The notes: generated by a model not told the origin, from the letters alone. DNA of 64,000 nt from CAYMEK01 sp964389305 (GCA_964389305.1 CAYMEK010000007.1:1-64000), one strand, 5' to 3'. Positions 41,589 through 50,737 are shown, numbered from the stretch's first letter. Numbers and translations: made by a program.

Positions 41589-43145
41589 TTAGCTGGCGAG
41601 GCGGCCCACGGCCTTCACTCTGAAGCGTACCGCGTTGCTGGGAAGGTAGGCCAAGGGGATCTCTTCCAGCTCCACGATTTCCAGACTCTCCTTCTCGGCC
41701 CCGGCCCTCATCGCCTCTTGGCGGGCCTCCTCCTTGACCTGGGCGATCACCGCGTCCCGGCCCTTGGTGGCCACATCGTACACCCCGTCCACGCTACCGG
41801 AGACCTGGGCTATCGCCGCTCCAATGGCGTTGGCCACATCAAAGTGCTCGGGACGCACGACCCGGCTCGCCCCGGTCAGACGATTCGGCAGGAGAATGCT
41901 CCCCCCTCCGACCAGAACGACCGGGATGTCTTCGGAGGTGGTTTTCACTTTGTCGACCACCTCTTCGACCATGGCCTGGATGCAGGCGGCGGCTGACTTT
42001 ACCATGGCTTTGTCCAAGCTTTTCACTTTCTCGGCATCCCCTAAGGCAGCCAGTCCCGCGGCGACCGCAATATCGGTGGCGGTGAGAGTCTTGCCGCCGA
42101 ACAGAAGCGCCTCCCGAGCGATACGGTAGCCGACCGAATCAGGCCCGACCGCGCAGCCGCCGTTCTTCCGGTGCACCAGGGAACCGCCCCCCAGGCCGAT
42201 GGAGATCAGGTCGGGCATGCGGAAGTTGGTGCGCACTCCGCCGATCTGCACATCCACGGTAGACTCCCGGGGGAAGCCGCGGCGCAGGATCCCCACGTCT
42301 GTAGTCGTACCTCCCACGTCCACCACGACGGCTTCGCTCAGACCGGACAGAAAGGCCGCCCCCCGCAGGGAGTTGGTGGGGCCGGAGGCTATGGTGAACA
42401 CCGGGTAGCGGCGGGCGTAGTCCACGGACATGAGGGTGCCGTCGTTCTGGGTAATGAACAGATCCGCCTGGATCCCGTGGGTCAGCAGCACATCCTGAAA
42501 GGAACGATAAGCCGTATCCGCGATGCTACGAATGGCCGCATTCAGAATGGTGGCGTTCTCCCGCTCCAGGATGCCGATGGTACCGATCTCGCTGGATAGG
42601 GAAATCGGGAAATCTTCCCCAAACAGGGCTTGAGCCTTATCGCGCACCGTACGCTCCTGCTCTGCGTTGATCGGGGAAAAGACGCAGGAGACCGCCAGGG
42701 CCTGGATATCCGCTTCTTTGAGAGCCTGCAGAGTCTCTTCGATCTCCCGGTCGTCCGGGGCGGCCAGCAGCGCCCCGTTGTACTCATACCCCCCCTTCAC
42801 GATATGGTAGTGCCTGCCCAGATGGGACAGGATATCCTGCGGCCATTCCAAATACGGCGGAACGGCCAATCCCGAAGGAGCGCTCAACCGGATGATCCCG
42901 ACCCTGGACAAACCCCTGCGCTCCACGATCGCATTGGTACAGTGAGTCGTTCCCAACATGGCATGGACGATCTTTTTCGTATCGATCCTTCCACCCTCCA
43001 GCACTCCGTCCACAGCCTCTTTGATCCCCGTTGAGACGTCCTCCGTAGTCGGTCGCTTACACTTAGCCGCCACGCGGTCCTTCGGGTCCAGAATCACCGC
43101 GTCGGTGTTGGTGCCGCCCACGTCAATGCCCAATCTGTAGTTCAT
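41589..43145 (-). CDS. HyuA-like hydantoinase/oxoprolinase family protein (short form)
   Basis: A 518-residue ASKHA-type ATPase with LGIDVGGTNTDAVIL (5-19) and VVVDVGGTTTDVGILRRG near 280, plus GLGGGSLVH near 325. At 518 residues it lacks the C-terminal part of full-length HyuA (679 residues at 10321-12360), and no HyuB gene is adjacent. It overlaps the DUF917 gene by 4 nt. HyuA-short and DUF917 pairs are common neighbours; I infer that together they open or activate a cyclic amide or thioamide, possibly the compound brought in by the NCS1 permease. Confidence 0.88.
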   Translation of the reverse strand: MNYRLGIDVGGTNTDAVILDPKDRVAAKCKRPTTEDVSTGIKEAVDGVLEGGRIDTKKIVHAMLGTTHCTNAIVERRGLSRVGIIRLSAPSGLAVPPYLEWPQDILSHLGRHYHIVKGGYEYNGALLAAPDDREIEETLQALKEADIQALAVSCVFSPINAEQERTVRDKAQALFGEDFPISLSSEIGTIGILERENATILNAAIRSIADTAYRSFQDVLLTHGIQADLFITQNDGTLMSVDYARRYPVFTIASGPTNSLRGAAFLSGLSEAVVVDVGGTTTDVGILRRGFPRESTVDVQIGGVRTNFRMPDLISIGLGGGSLVHRKNGGCAVGPDSVGYRIAREALLFGGKTLTATDIAVAAGLAALGDAEKVKSLDKAMVKSAAACIQAMVEEVVDKVKTTSEDIPVVLVGGGSILLPNRLTGASRVVRPEHFDVANAIGAAIAQVSGSVDGVYDVATKGRDAVIAQVKEEARQEAMRAGAEKESLEIVELEEIPLAYLPSNAVRFRVKAVGRLAS

Positions 43146-44233
43146 GATGTCTTCCTTTTCGCCAGCTCTTCAATAGGAACGTAGTCCAGGTCATACTTGA
43201 AGTAGCGGGGGCCCACCAGAGCAATTCCGGCCTCCGATCTCCATATGGGAGAGCACGGCATACCGATGATCACTACCCGCTGGCCGTAGCGCAGGCGCTC
43301 GGTGGTTATGGGCCGGCCCGTCTCTCGATCCAATACGGTAATCAGGTCCGGAACGATGGCGCAGGGCTCCCCGTTGCGCAGCCCGACTAAATTCTCGTTT
43401 TGGAAGTGCAGCTCGAAAGCGATCCCTTTATCGCCGTCCATTCCCTCGAACAGGGCCTTACCCCGCACAAACCCGGTGGTCAGATCCCTGCGTACGTCCG
43501 TAACTTTGCCCTCGAACAGGCGATAGCCCCTGGTTACCTCCAGGATAGAGTCCACCGGGTTGAGCTTGTTGCGATTGGCTTCCACGATCCGCCGGCCGAT
43601 CTCCATGGCCAGAGTGATCGTTCCCCGCACACACCACTGTTTCATCTTCTTTCCATCCACGACGTACAGCCCGATCATGGAGGCGAGACCCATGGCGATG
43701 GTTACAGTCCGGGAGAGGGTCTCCACCCAGGAGTTGCTGACCGCTTCGATCAGAACCTTGTTTCCCCTCTCGTCGCAGCAAACCATGGGCCAGGCTTTTG
43801 CGCCGCCGATGGTCAAGGTGGTCATCGGGATCTCTGGGAAGGCCCTGCCCATTCCGTCGGCGTCAACCATAGGCAGCCGCAGGCGAGCCGCGGTATACAC
43901 CGGAATACAGGAGTTGATACCCCCTGCTTCGATGGGAAGCACGGCGTAGGCCTTTCTGCCGAAGAATGACTCCATGGCCCTGAAGGCTGCTTCCGGCTCC
44001 TGTCCATTGGGCAGCTTTTCCAACATCACCGCGGGGGCGCCCATCATTGCCGAGGGGATGAGCAGGGCATCGTCCGGAACCTCCTCCGGGCTCAGGAGCT
44101 TCACCTCCCCTTTCTCGAGAAGGGCTTCCTTGGCCATCAGACGACCGAGGTAGGGGTCCCCTCCCCCTCCGGCGCCCAAAACGGCCGCGCCGATGGCCAG
44201 ATAATCAATTGAACGGGCTGTCAACACATCCAC
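43142..44233 (-). CDS. DUF917 family protein
   Basis: A 363-residue protein matching DUF917 throughout: GAAVLGAGGGGDPYLGRLMA near 18, IPSAMMGAPAVMLEKLP near 60, LPIEAGGINSCIPVY near 97 and PMVDADGMGRAFPE near 120. Databases have lately linked the family to S-methyl-thiohydantoin desulfurase activity; I cannot confirm that for this member. The start is a GTG behind GGAGGGAA. It is the first gene of a four-gene operon with its own promoter at 44276-44304. Confidence 0.86.
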   Translation of the reverse strand: MDVLTARSIDYLAIGAAVLGAGGGGDPYLGRLMAKEALLEKGEVKLLSPEEVPDDALLIPSAMMGAPAVMLEKLPNGQEPEAAFRAMESFFGRKAYAVLPIEAGGINSCIPVYTAARLRLPMVDADGMGRAFPEIPMTTLTIGGAKAWPMVCCDERGNKVLIEAVSNSWVETLSRTVTIAMGLASMIGLYVVDGKKMKQWCVRGTITLAMEIGRRIVEANRNKLNPVDSILEVTRGYRLFEGKVTDVRRDLTTGFVRGKALFEGMDGDKGIAFELHFQNENLVGLRNGEPCAIVPDLITVLDRETGRPITTERLRYGQRVVIIGMPCSPIWRSEAGIALVGPRYFKYDLDYVPIEELAKRKTS

Positions 44234-44275
44234 CGTTTCCCTCCGTTGGTGCTTCGATCCATCGATCAGGTCTAT

Positions 44276-44310
44276 ATTAAAGAGGAAGCGGATTTAAAAG
44301 TCAAACTTTT
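44276..44310 (-). promoter_or_regulatory. Promoter of the DUF917 operon with overlapping dyad
   Basis: On the minus strand TTGACT (44304-44299) and TTTAAT (44281-44276) are separated by 17 bp, each 5 of 6 to consensus. The inverted repeat AAAAGT-CAA-ACTTTT (44296-44310) covers the -35 box, as an operator would. Transcription should start about 36 bp before the GTG. Confidence 0.65.
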
Positions 44311-44423
44311 TTCGAAAGCGAGTTAGGCCGCCGACCGGGCTGCCCAGGCGGACGCACGAGCCGCCGACCTCGGTGCTGAAGCCTCCGCCGGCGCAGCTGG
44401 CACCGCGGGCGCCGCCAGCGAGT
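44311..44423. other. GC-rich spacer upstream of the DUF917 promoter
   Basis: This short gap between the FemAB-family stop and the DUF917 promoter is very GC-rich and repetitive (GCCGCCGACC occurs twice). I see no convincing gene or terminator in it. One copy of the 23-bp repeat shared with 38348-38370 begins at its end (44423-44445). Confidence 0.4.
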
Positions 44424-45572
44424 TCAGCGGCGCAGGCGTTTCCGCCAGCGGCGAAAATAAAAGGTTCGCACGGCCTCGGCCAGGCGGTAGGCCTGGTAGA
44501 GCCCGGGCCGGAAGGGCACATCATAGCAGCCCAACCGGTTGAGAATGGTGCCTCCGAAGCCGGTCTTGAAGCGATACAGCCCGTGCATGGGCTGCGCGGG
44601 GTCGTCGTCGGCCGGAATTCCGAACAGGTCGTACTGCCTGCAGCCCCGTTGCTTGGCCAGGCGAATGGCCTGCCACTGCAGGGCGTAGGCGGGCATGAGG
44701 TTGCGCTTGCGGCTGGAGGAGGCGCCGTAGAGGTACCAGGAGCGCTCGCCCCTCAGGGCCACGATGATCCCGCCGAGCAGCTCCCCCTGGTGGCGGGCCA
44801 CCAGCAGGTGCAGCTCCGGGCCGCCGGCTCCGTAGCCGGCGGCCAGATCGAACAACTTCCGGTAATAGCTCTCGCTGTGCAGGGTGATCCGGTCCCGGCG
44901 GGCCGTTTCCACGTACAGCCGGTACCACTCCGCCACAGCCTGCCGGAGGGAGTCCGCCGAATCCATCCCCGGCGCGGAATCTCCGGCCGCCGAGACCTGC
45001 ACGCCCTTCCTGGCCGCCAGACGAATGTTGTAGCGGGTCTTGCTCTTCATCCGCGCCAGGAGGTCCTGCTCGTCCCCTCCGAGATCGATCAGCACCGTGC
45101 TGGGCGGCTGAATGTCCATCGGGGCCTTGTACAGCCCCTTGGAGGCTTCAAGCCGCCCGGGCAGCTCTCCCGCCCCCTTCCTGCCCCAGGGCAGGTCGAA
45201 GCGCAGGAACACACAGCCGCGCAGGTGGGGCCGCAGAGCCCCGGCCAGATCGAGGAGCAGCTTTTCCCTGCCCTGCCGCGGATCCGGCACCTCGGGACCG
45301 TGGGGAACGTAGGCCAGGTTGAAGCCCGCGCCGAGCGGCCGCGCCAGCACCAGGAGGAGGAAAGCGGCATCCCGGTAGCGGCAGCGGAAAGCGTGCGGCC
45401 GCCAGCCGAGCTGCCGGCGGAAGGAAGCCCAGAAGCCGCTTTGCAGGAAGCTTTGGTTGCCGTCCAGCTCGCGCAGCTCCGCCGTTTCCACGCTCAGGCC
45501 TGCACGCTCGCCTCCTCCCTGCCGGCCTTCCGCGGAGCCGAATCCGGAGCTCATCGAACGGCTCTTGCCCAT
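44424..45572 (-). CDS. FemAB/FmhB-family aminoacyltransferase-like protein
   Basis: A protein of about 382 residues of the GNAT-like FemABX group: SGFWASFRRQLGW near 45, then MKSKTRYNIRLAARKGV near 175 (the classic KxRYNIRxAxKxG segment), then WYRLYVETARRDRI near 215 and YLYGASSSRKRNLMPAYALQWQAIRLAKQRG near 285. Relatives add amino acids from aminoacyl-tRNA to the peptidoglycan stem peptide. Both an ATG (45572) and a TTG (45575) could start it; the first 25 residues are Ser/Gly-rich and not conserved. It lies 6 bp after the transglutaminase-like gene in the metG operon, a sensible location for a tRNA-dependent cell-wall enzyme. Confidence 0.85.
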   Translation of the reverse strand: MGKSRSMSSGFGSAEGRQGGGERAGLSVETAELRELDGNQSFLQSGFWASFRRQLGWRPHAFRCRYRDAAFLLLVLARPLGAGFNLAYVPHGPEVPDPRQGREKLLLDLAGALRPHLRGCVFLRFDLPWGRKGAGELPGRLEASKGLYKAPMDIQPPSTVLIDLGGDEQDLLARMKSKTRYNIRLAARKGVQVSAAGDSAPGMDSADSLRQAVAEWYRLYVETARRDRITLHSESYYRKLFDLAAGYGAGGPELHLLVARHQGELLGGIIVALRGERSWYLYGASSSRKRNLMPAYALQWQAIRLAKQRGCRQYDLFGIPADDDPAQPMHGLYRFKTGFGGTILNRLGCYDVPFRPGLYQAYRLAEAVRTFYFRRWRKRLRR

Positions 45573-45578
45573 CAACCC

Positions 45579-47273
45579 TCAGTTCCCGGCTGCCGGGAAA
45601 TGTCCTTCGATCACCTCGGCTTCGACCGTCCCGGCTACTTGAAGCAAAGTCAGGCCCATCTGAGCCCAGGCCGGATCGGCCGGATCGATCGTTCCCAGCC
45701 TGATCTTCAGCCCGTAGGGTTCGCCCCGTGGGAAAGAGGGATCCAGCCAGCGCCAGCGACCCGCAACGAAGGCCTCGCTCCAGGCGTGTCCGATCAACCC
45801 TCCCTCGGTCAGGATCAACCCGTAGGCGAGGCGCGAGGGAATCTTCAGCTTACGCAGCAGCGCGACCAGCAGCAGGGCGTGCTCGGTACAGTCGCCCGCC
45901 TGTGACGAGAGGATCTCCTTGACGCCGGCAAAGCCGTAGGCCAGCGACTTGCTCCGTATGAACTGGTATACCAGCCGTTCCAGGCACTCCATACGCTCCT
46001 GATCGGCCTTGCTACGACCGTCTATCTCGGGCTCTTCCTGGCCCTGTTTCCCGGGCGGGCAGCGGGAAAGCAGCCCCTGCAACCTCGGATCGTCCAGGCT
46101 GAGATAGTACCCGTCCCGGGTATATAGCTTCAAATTCTGGCTTTGCCCGCTGCCGTCCCCGGCACCCTCTTCGGAGTCTCCCCGGGCCTGGCTTTGCTCC
46201 GCAGGCCGGAAACCGGCTCTCTCGAGTCGAACGGTCAGGCCCCCGGTACGGGCTGCTGGATCTGCGGAAGGCTCCAGGATCTGCAGGGGCATTCCGTCCT
46301 GGGAATCCCCGCCGTCCCGCATGGATCCAACGCTCAGGTCGGCAACGGCGGAGCGGATCGACTCCTCCAGGAGCTCGAGCCCCGATTCCCGGCCGCGGAA
46401 AATCAAGGTGACGGATTGCAGCCGTGAAAGCGGCCCCCGCAGCTCCTCGAGACCCCGCACTTCAACGGCCAGGGAGGCCACATCGAACACGGCTGCCTCG
46501 TCGGTCCGGCCGCCGGCCGGGACCCTAGAATCCCGGCCAGGTCGTTCTGGCGCCTGGCCCGGCGGGATCCGGACAACCTCCAAGGCCAGACCGGCCGGGG
46601 TCCTGCAATAGAGCAGCTCGCCCTGGTCGCCCAGCACTTCCTTGCTTACCACGCCGGGCAGGGCCGACGATTCTTCCTCCACCAGGACCCCCCGGTGCAG
46701 CCGGCCCCGGGAATCCTCGAGCTCCCCCGGGCCGAGGACTTGCAGCCGCACTTCCTCGATTTTCAACGTCTCCGGAGAAAACAGGCGGTAGTGAAGCTCG
46801 GAGTCCCGCAGCGCACCGGAAACGGCTCCGGCCGCCAGCCGGGTGGCTGCGTACAGTCCGAGAACCTCCTGCTCGGCCGGCAGGAACAGCCGCTTTCCGC
46901 CTCCGCCGCCGGCCAACCGGACTGTCAATCCCCCCTCCCCTGCCTCGACCGCGACGCTCTGTTTCTGGCCGTTCATGTCCAGCTCCGAGGAAAGGCTGAT
47001 CAGGGCGCCATCGCCCTCCTCTAGCCAGACGTCTTTCTGGTTGACGGTGAAAGGGACTTCGAAACGGCGGATGCGCATGGACTGCTCCAGCTCGCTTCGA
47101 AACCTCCCTTCCGGAGTACGCCAGGTGGTCTGATGCAGGTAGCCTACGGCCGTACCGTTCAGAAGCAAAGTGTACCAGTCCTCGGCTAGCTTTTGCTGGG
47201 CATGCGCCAGGCCCGGCCGGTGAAGCAGGAGGAACGCAGCAAGAAAAACAGCAGGAAGAAAAAGCCGTTTCAT
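45579..47273 (-). CDS. Exported transglutaminase-like protein
   Basis: A 564-residue protein with a signal peptide (MKRLFLPAVFLAAFLLLHRPGLAHA). A long beta-rich N-terminal part (about 25-400) is followed by a transglutaminase-like core: catalytic Cys near 461 in GDCTEHALLL, His near 489 in IGHAWSEAF and Asp near 502 in WLDPSF. A low-complexity stretch (EEGAGDGSGQSQ, about 365-378) lies between. Such proteins act outside the cytoplasm as peptidases or cross-linking enzymes; the substrate is unknown. I start it at the ATG at 47273 because that begins the signal peptide. The gene overlaps nothing and lies 26 bp after metG. Confidence 0.85.
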   Translation of the reverse strand: MKRLFLPAVFLAAFLLLHRPGLAHAQQKLAEDWYTLLLNGTAVGYLHQTTWRTPEGRFRSELEQSMRIRRFEVPFTVNQKDVWLEEGDGALISLSSELDMNGQKQSVAVEAGEGGLTVRLAGGGGGKRLFLPAEQEVLGLYAATRLAAGAVSGALRDSELHYRLFSPETLKIEEVRLQVLGPGELEDSRGRLHRGVLVEEESSALPGVVSKEVLGDQGELLYCRTPAGLALEVVRIPPGQAPERPGRDSRVPAGGRTDEAAVFDVASLAVEVRGLEELRGPLSRLQSVTLIFRGRESGLELLEESIRSAVADLSVGSMRDGGDSQDGMPLQILEPSADPAARTGGLTVRLERAGFRPAEQSQARGDSEEGAGDGSGQSQNLKLYTRDGYYLSLDDPRLQGLLSRCPPGKQGQEEPEIDGRSKADQERMECLERLVYQFIRSKSLAYGFAGVKEILSSQAGDCTEHALLLVALLRKLKIPSRLAYGLILTEGGLIGHAWSEAFVAGRWRWLDPSFPRGEPYGLKIRLGTIDPADPAWAQMGLTLLQVAGTVEAEVIEGHFPAAGN

Positions 47274-47299
47274 GGGCCGGCGATACCGCAAGAGCCGCC

Positions 47300-49534
47300 C
47301 TAGCGCACCCGGCCCGTTTGCACCTTGTCAGTGCCGACCGGTTTCCCGGCGCATTCTAGCGGCGCTCCTTCGATCAGCACCCGGAAATCGTTCACCTCGA
47401 TGGGAATGCTGAAAAACTCCTCGATATCGATCTCCGGCGCCGAAGCGGGTTGCTCCTCCCGGGAAACAGCCTGCGCCCCGGCCTGTCCCTCCCGGGAAGC
47501 CGCCTGCGTCCCCGCCAGCCGTACCGGCTCGCCCGGCTGGGCATGGTCGGCGAAGAGCACCTCCACGGTCTTGCCGTCCTGAGCGGCCAGGAGCATACCC
47601 TGGCTCTCCACCCCCCGCAGGCGGGCGGTCTTGAGGTTGGTCACCATGATCACGTTGCGGTCGAGCAGCTCCTCGGGCCGGTAGTAGGGTACCAGCCCGG
47701 ATACGATCCTGCGAGTCTCCCCGCCGAGATCGACGGTTTCCACGTACAGCTTATCCGCCCCGGGATGTTTCTCTACCTCGATTACTCTGGCAACTCTCAG
47801 CTCGACCCGAGAGCGGAACTTTTGCTTCAGCGCCGATTCCTCCGCCATATCAACTCCTCCGGAATACTTCCGTCTGAAATCCTCAATTACCTCATCCTCG
47901 AGCCGGTTGAACAGCAGCTCGGGAGCCTTAACCTCAGAGATTCCCGTGCGCACTCTGAGCTTGTCGAAACCGGAGCGCCGGCAGCCGAGGAAGCCGTTGA
48001 TCCTGTCCGCAGTCTCCGGGAGATAAGGGTGGATGAGGATCGCCAGGTCACGAATCAGATACACCAGATCCCGGAGCAGCCCCGCCGCCTTTAGAGGCTC
48101 CTCTCCGACTACCTTCCAGGGCTCTTCATCCTGGAATCGCTTGTTGCCGATCGAGGACAGAGCGAGGATGCCCCGCAGGGCGTCTCGCAGTTCGATCCGC
48201 TCGAAGGCGGCGAGTATCTCGCCTTCCGATTGCTCGACTGCGCTCCAGAAACTCCGGGAGGCAACCTCGGCCTTGCCGGCTTCCGTTTCGGCGGCCGGCT
48301 GCTCCTCGACCTCTGGAAGGACGCCGTGGAAGTAGCGGGCGAGGAAAGTGAGGGTTCGATTGACCAGGTTGGCCAGGTTGCCGATCAGCTCGCCATTGAC
48401 CTTCTCCTGGAAATCTTTCCACGTGAACAGTGAGTCGGATTTCTCCGGACGGTTGTAGAAAAGATAAAAGCGCCAAACATCTGCCGGAATACCCGACTGC
48501 ACCGCGTCGTTGCCGAACACGCCGATGCCCTTGCTCTTAGAGAACTTGCCGCTCTCGTAATTCAGGTACTCGCTGGAGGACATGGTGGTGAGCAGCGTCC
48601 AGGGCTCCCCAGAGCCGATCAGAGAGGAGGGAAAGATCACGGTGTGAAACGGGATGTTGTCCTTGCCGATGAACTGGACCAGCTTCACCTGCTCGGGATT
48701 CTGCCACCATCGACGCCAATCCTCGGTCAGGTTGGCGGTTATCGAGATGTAGCCGATCGGGGCGTCAAACCAGACGTAGAATACCTTGTCTTCGAACGCC
48801 TCCTTGGGAACCGGGATACCCCATTTCAAGTCGCGGGTGATGGCCCGCTCGTGCAGTCCGTCCCGGATCCAGGCCTGGGTCATCTGCACGGCATTGCGGG
48901 CCCAGGCACCCTCGACCGAAGCTCTGTCCAGCCAGGGCTTGAGCCGGGGCGCAATGGCCGGCAGATCTATGTACAGGTGACGCGTCTTCCTGACCACCGG
49001 GACGGCCCCGCACACGCCGCAGCGAGGATCCAGCAGATCCGTCGGATCGAGAAGCTTGCCGCAATTCTCGCACTGGTCGCCCCGGGCTTCCGGGTAGCCG
49101 CAGCTAGGGCATCGTCCCCGCACGTAGCGGTCGGCCAGAAAACGCTGGTCGTTTTCACAATAGGTCTGCTCTACCGTTTTTTCCTTTATATAACCGTTCT
49201 TATCCAGACCGAGGAAGATCGACTGGGTAATCTCTGTGTGCTTGGGAGTGGAGGTCCGGCCGAAGCGGTCGAAGGATATGTTGAACCACTGGTAGACCTT
49301 GGCATGCACTTCGTAGTAGCGGTCGCAGAGCTCCTTGGGACTGATTCCTTCCTCCAGCGCCCGAGTCTCCGTAGCCGTGCCGTACTCGTCGGTTCCGCAG
49401 ATATACAGAGTTTCATAGCCCCGCAGACGGCAGTAACGGGCATAGACGTCTGCCGAAAGCACCTGGATGAGATTTCCCAGATGCGGAATGTTGTTCACGT
49501 AGGGCAGAGCGGAGGTGATAAGGATCTTTTCCAT
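47300..49534 (-). CDS. metG: Methionyl-tRNA synthetase with C-terminal tRNA-binding domain
   Basis: A 744-residue class I synthetase. HIGH-type motif PYVNNIPHLGN at 11-21; zinc knuckles CPSCG...CENCG...CGVCG at about 135-170; KFSKS near 330; anticodon domain to about 540; C-terminal EMAP/Trbp111-type tRNA-binding domain (about 600-700; RVELRVARVIEVEKHPGADKLYVE in parts). It charges tRNA(Met). I start it at the ATG at 49534, because the promoter at 49545-49574 begins transcription only about 4 nt upstream, which excludes the in-frame start at 49564. About 40 residues rich in Gln/Ala/Glu (QAASREGQAGAQAVSREEQ) follow the tRNA-binding core. Confidence 0.96.
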   Translation of the reverse strand: MEKILITSALPYVNNIPHLGNLIQVLSADVYARYCRLRGYETLYICGTDEYGTATETRALEEGISPKELCDRYYEVHAKVYQWFNISFDRFGRTSTPKHTEITQSIFLGLDKNGYIKEKTVEQTYCENDQRFLADRYVRGRCPSCGYPEARGDQCENCGKLLDPTDLLDPRCGVCGAVPVVRKTRHLYIDLPAIAPRLKPWLDRASVEGAWARNAVQMTQAWIRDGLHERAITRDLKWGIPVPKEAFEDKVFYVWFDAPIGYISITANLTEDWRRWWQNPEQVKLVQFIGKDNIPFHTVIFPSSLIGSGEPWTLLTTMSSSEYLNYESGKFSKSKGIGVFGNDAVQSGIPADVWRFYLFYNRPEKSDSLFTWKDFQEKVNGELIGNLANLVNRTLTFLARYFHGVLPEVEEQPAAETEAGKAEVASRSFWSAVEQSEGEILAAFERIELRDALRGILALSSIGNKRFQDEEPWKVVGEEPLKAAGLLRDLVYLIRDLAILIHPYLPETADRINGFLGCRRSGFDKLRVRTGISEVKAPELLFNRLEDEVIEDFRRKYSGGVDMAEESALKQKFRSRVELRVARVIEVEKHPGADKLYVETVDLGGETRRIVSGLVPYYRPEELLDRNVIMVTNLKTARLRGVESQGMLLAAQDGKTVEVLFADHAQPGEPVRLAGTQAASREGQAGAQAVSREEQPASAPEIDIEEFFSIPIEVNDFRVLIEGAPLECAGKPVGTDKVQTGRVR

Positions 49535-49544
49535 ACGTAGGGCT

Positions 49545-49574
49545 ACTATACGGGTATGCTCCACCGGGCGTCAA
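49545..49574 (-). promoter_or_regulatory. metG promoter, apparently giving a nearly leaderless mRNA
   Basis: Minus-strand TTGACG (49574-49569, 5 of 6) and TATAGT (49550-49545, 5 of 6) with an 18-bp spacer. A start 7 nt after the -10 box would fall at about 49538, 4 nt before the A of the ATG (49534). No Shine-Dalgarno sequence precedes this ATG. Confidence 0.65.
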
Positions 49575-49697
49575 GCGCGCTGCGGTTCCCCGGATGGGGG
49601 CGGCGCCGTATTGGCGGAGTGAGGAATGGGGATGAGCCTGAGAGGGTGGTAGCGTACAGAAAGGCCTCGGCTGCAGGGTACCGCCGGATCGAGCCTG

Positions 49698-50666
49698 TCA
49701 GCTTTCCCCCCGGCGCCTCAGCAGCACCGCATAGATGGACACCGAGACCATGATGATCAACCCGTAGATGACCTGGATCCAGAAGCCGCTCAGGCCGATG
49801 GCCACAATGCCGGCCTCCAGGCTGCCGATGATCAATGCGCCGGCGAAGGTTCCTATGATCGTGCCCATGCCGCCGAAAACCGAGGTGCCGCCGATAAAGA
49901 CCGCCGCCAGCGTGGTCAGCAGATATCCCTGGCCCTGGCTGGGCCAAAAATAGGTAACCTCCAGAGTGGACAGCACGCCGGCAAAGGCGGAGAAAACGCC
50001 CATCTGCATGAAAACGATCGACTTGACCCTCTTGACATTGATCCCCATCATGAGGGCGCTCGCCTCGTTGTCCCCGACGAACAGCGCGTGGGAGCCGAAT
50101 TTGTGCCGTTTCAGCAACAGCCAGAAAACGACCGCGAGGCCGATGAACCACAGAAACTGCGCCGGGATAACGCCTCCCAGCCTGCCCACACAGATATGGT
50201 AAAAAACGGTCTCTTTGGCTTCCACCAGGGGAATACCCTTGCCCTGGGCGCAGACATTGACCAGCCCGCGGAAGAAAAACATGGTGCCGATCGTGGCTAC
50301 CAGGGAGGGGATCCGTACCTGGACGATCAGGAAGGCGTTGAGAGCGCCGGCGAGCAGCCCGACAACCAGGCAGGCCAGCAGCGCCAGCAGGATGTCGCCG
50401 GTCCACACGAATACTTTGCCGAAGATCCAGGCCGAGAAGGCCAGCACGGACGGAAAAGACAGATCCATCTGACCGAGCACCACCACCAGGGTTATGGACA
50501 GGGCCATGATCCCGAAGAAGGGGATGGTGGACATGAAGGATGAGTAGATGTCGAATCTGAAGAACACGCTCGGATTGCCGATGATGAAGATCGTGTAGAC
50601 AATGACCAGAACGGCCAGAATGCTCAACTCGAGTCGCAGCTCACGGATTTTGGCGGATTTGAACAT
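49698..50666 (-). CDS. Sugar ABC transporter permease (RbsC-like)
   Basis: A 322-residue membrane protein with 8-10 hydrophobic segments. The segment LSTLEVTYFWPSQGQGYLLTTLAAVFIGGTSVFGGMGTIIGTF (around 225-265, quoted only for its GGTSVFGGMGTIIGTFAGALI core) is the diagnostic RbsC/monosaccharide permease region. It is the last gene of the sigma-54-controlled transporter operon, 71 bp after the ATPase gene. It imports a sugar or sugar-like compound delivered by one or both binding proteins upstream; the substrate is unknown. Confidence 0.92.
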   Translation of the reverse strand: MFKSAKIRELRLELSILAVLVIVYTIFIIGNPSVFFRFDIYSSFMSTIPFFGIMALSITLVVVLGQMDLSFPSVLAFSAWIFGKVFVWTGDILLALLACLVVGLLAGALNAFLIVQVRIPSLVATIGTMFFFRGLVNVCAQGKGIPLVEAKETVFYHICVGRLGGVIPAQFLWFIGLAVVFWLLLKRHKFGSHALFVGDNEASALMMGINVKRVKSIVFMQMGVFSAFAGVLSTLEVTYFWPSQGQGYLLTTLAAVFIGGTSVFGGMGTIIGTFAGALIIGSLEAGIVAIGLSGFWIQVIYGLIIMVSVSIYAVLLRRRGES

Positions 50667-50737
50667 AATGAATCCTCACAATAGAACGGACTCCCCGCGC
50701 CGTTATCGGGGCGGGGAGTCCGGAGATGACTCGGGTA

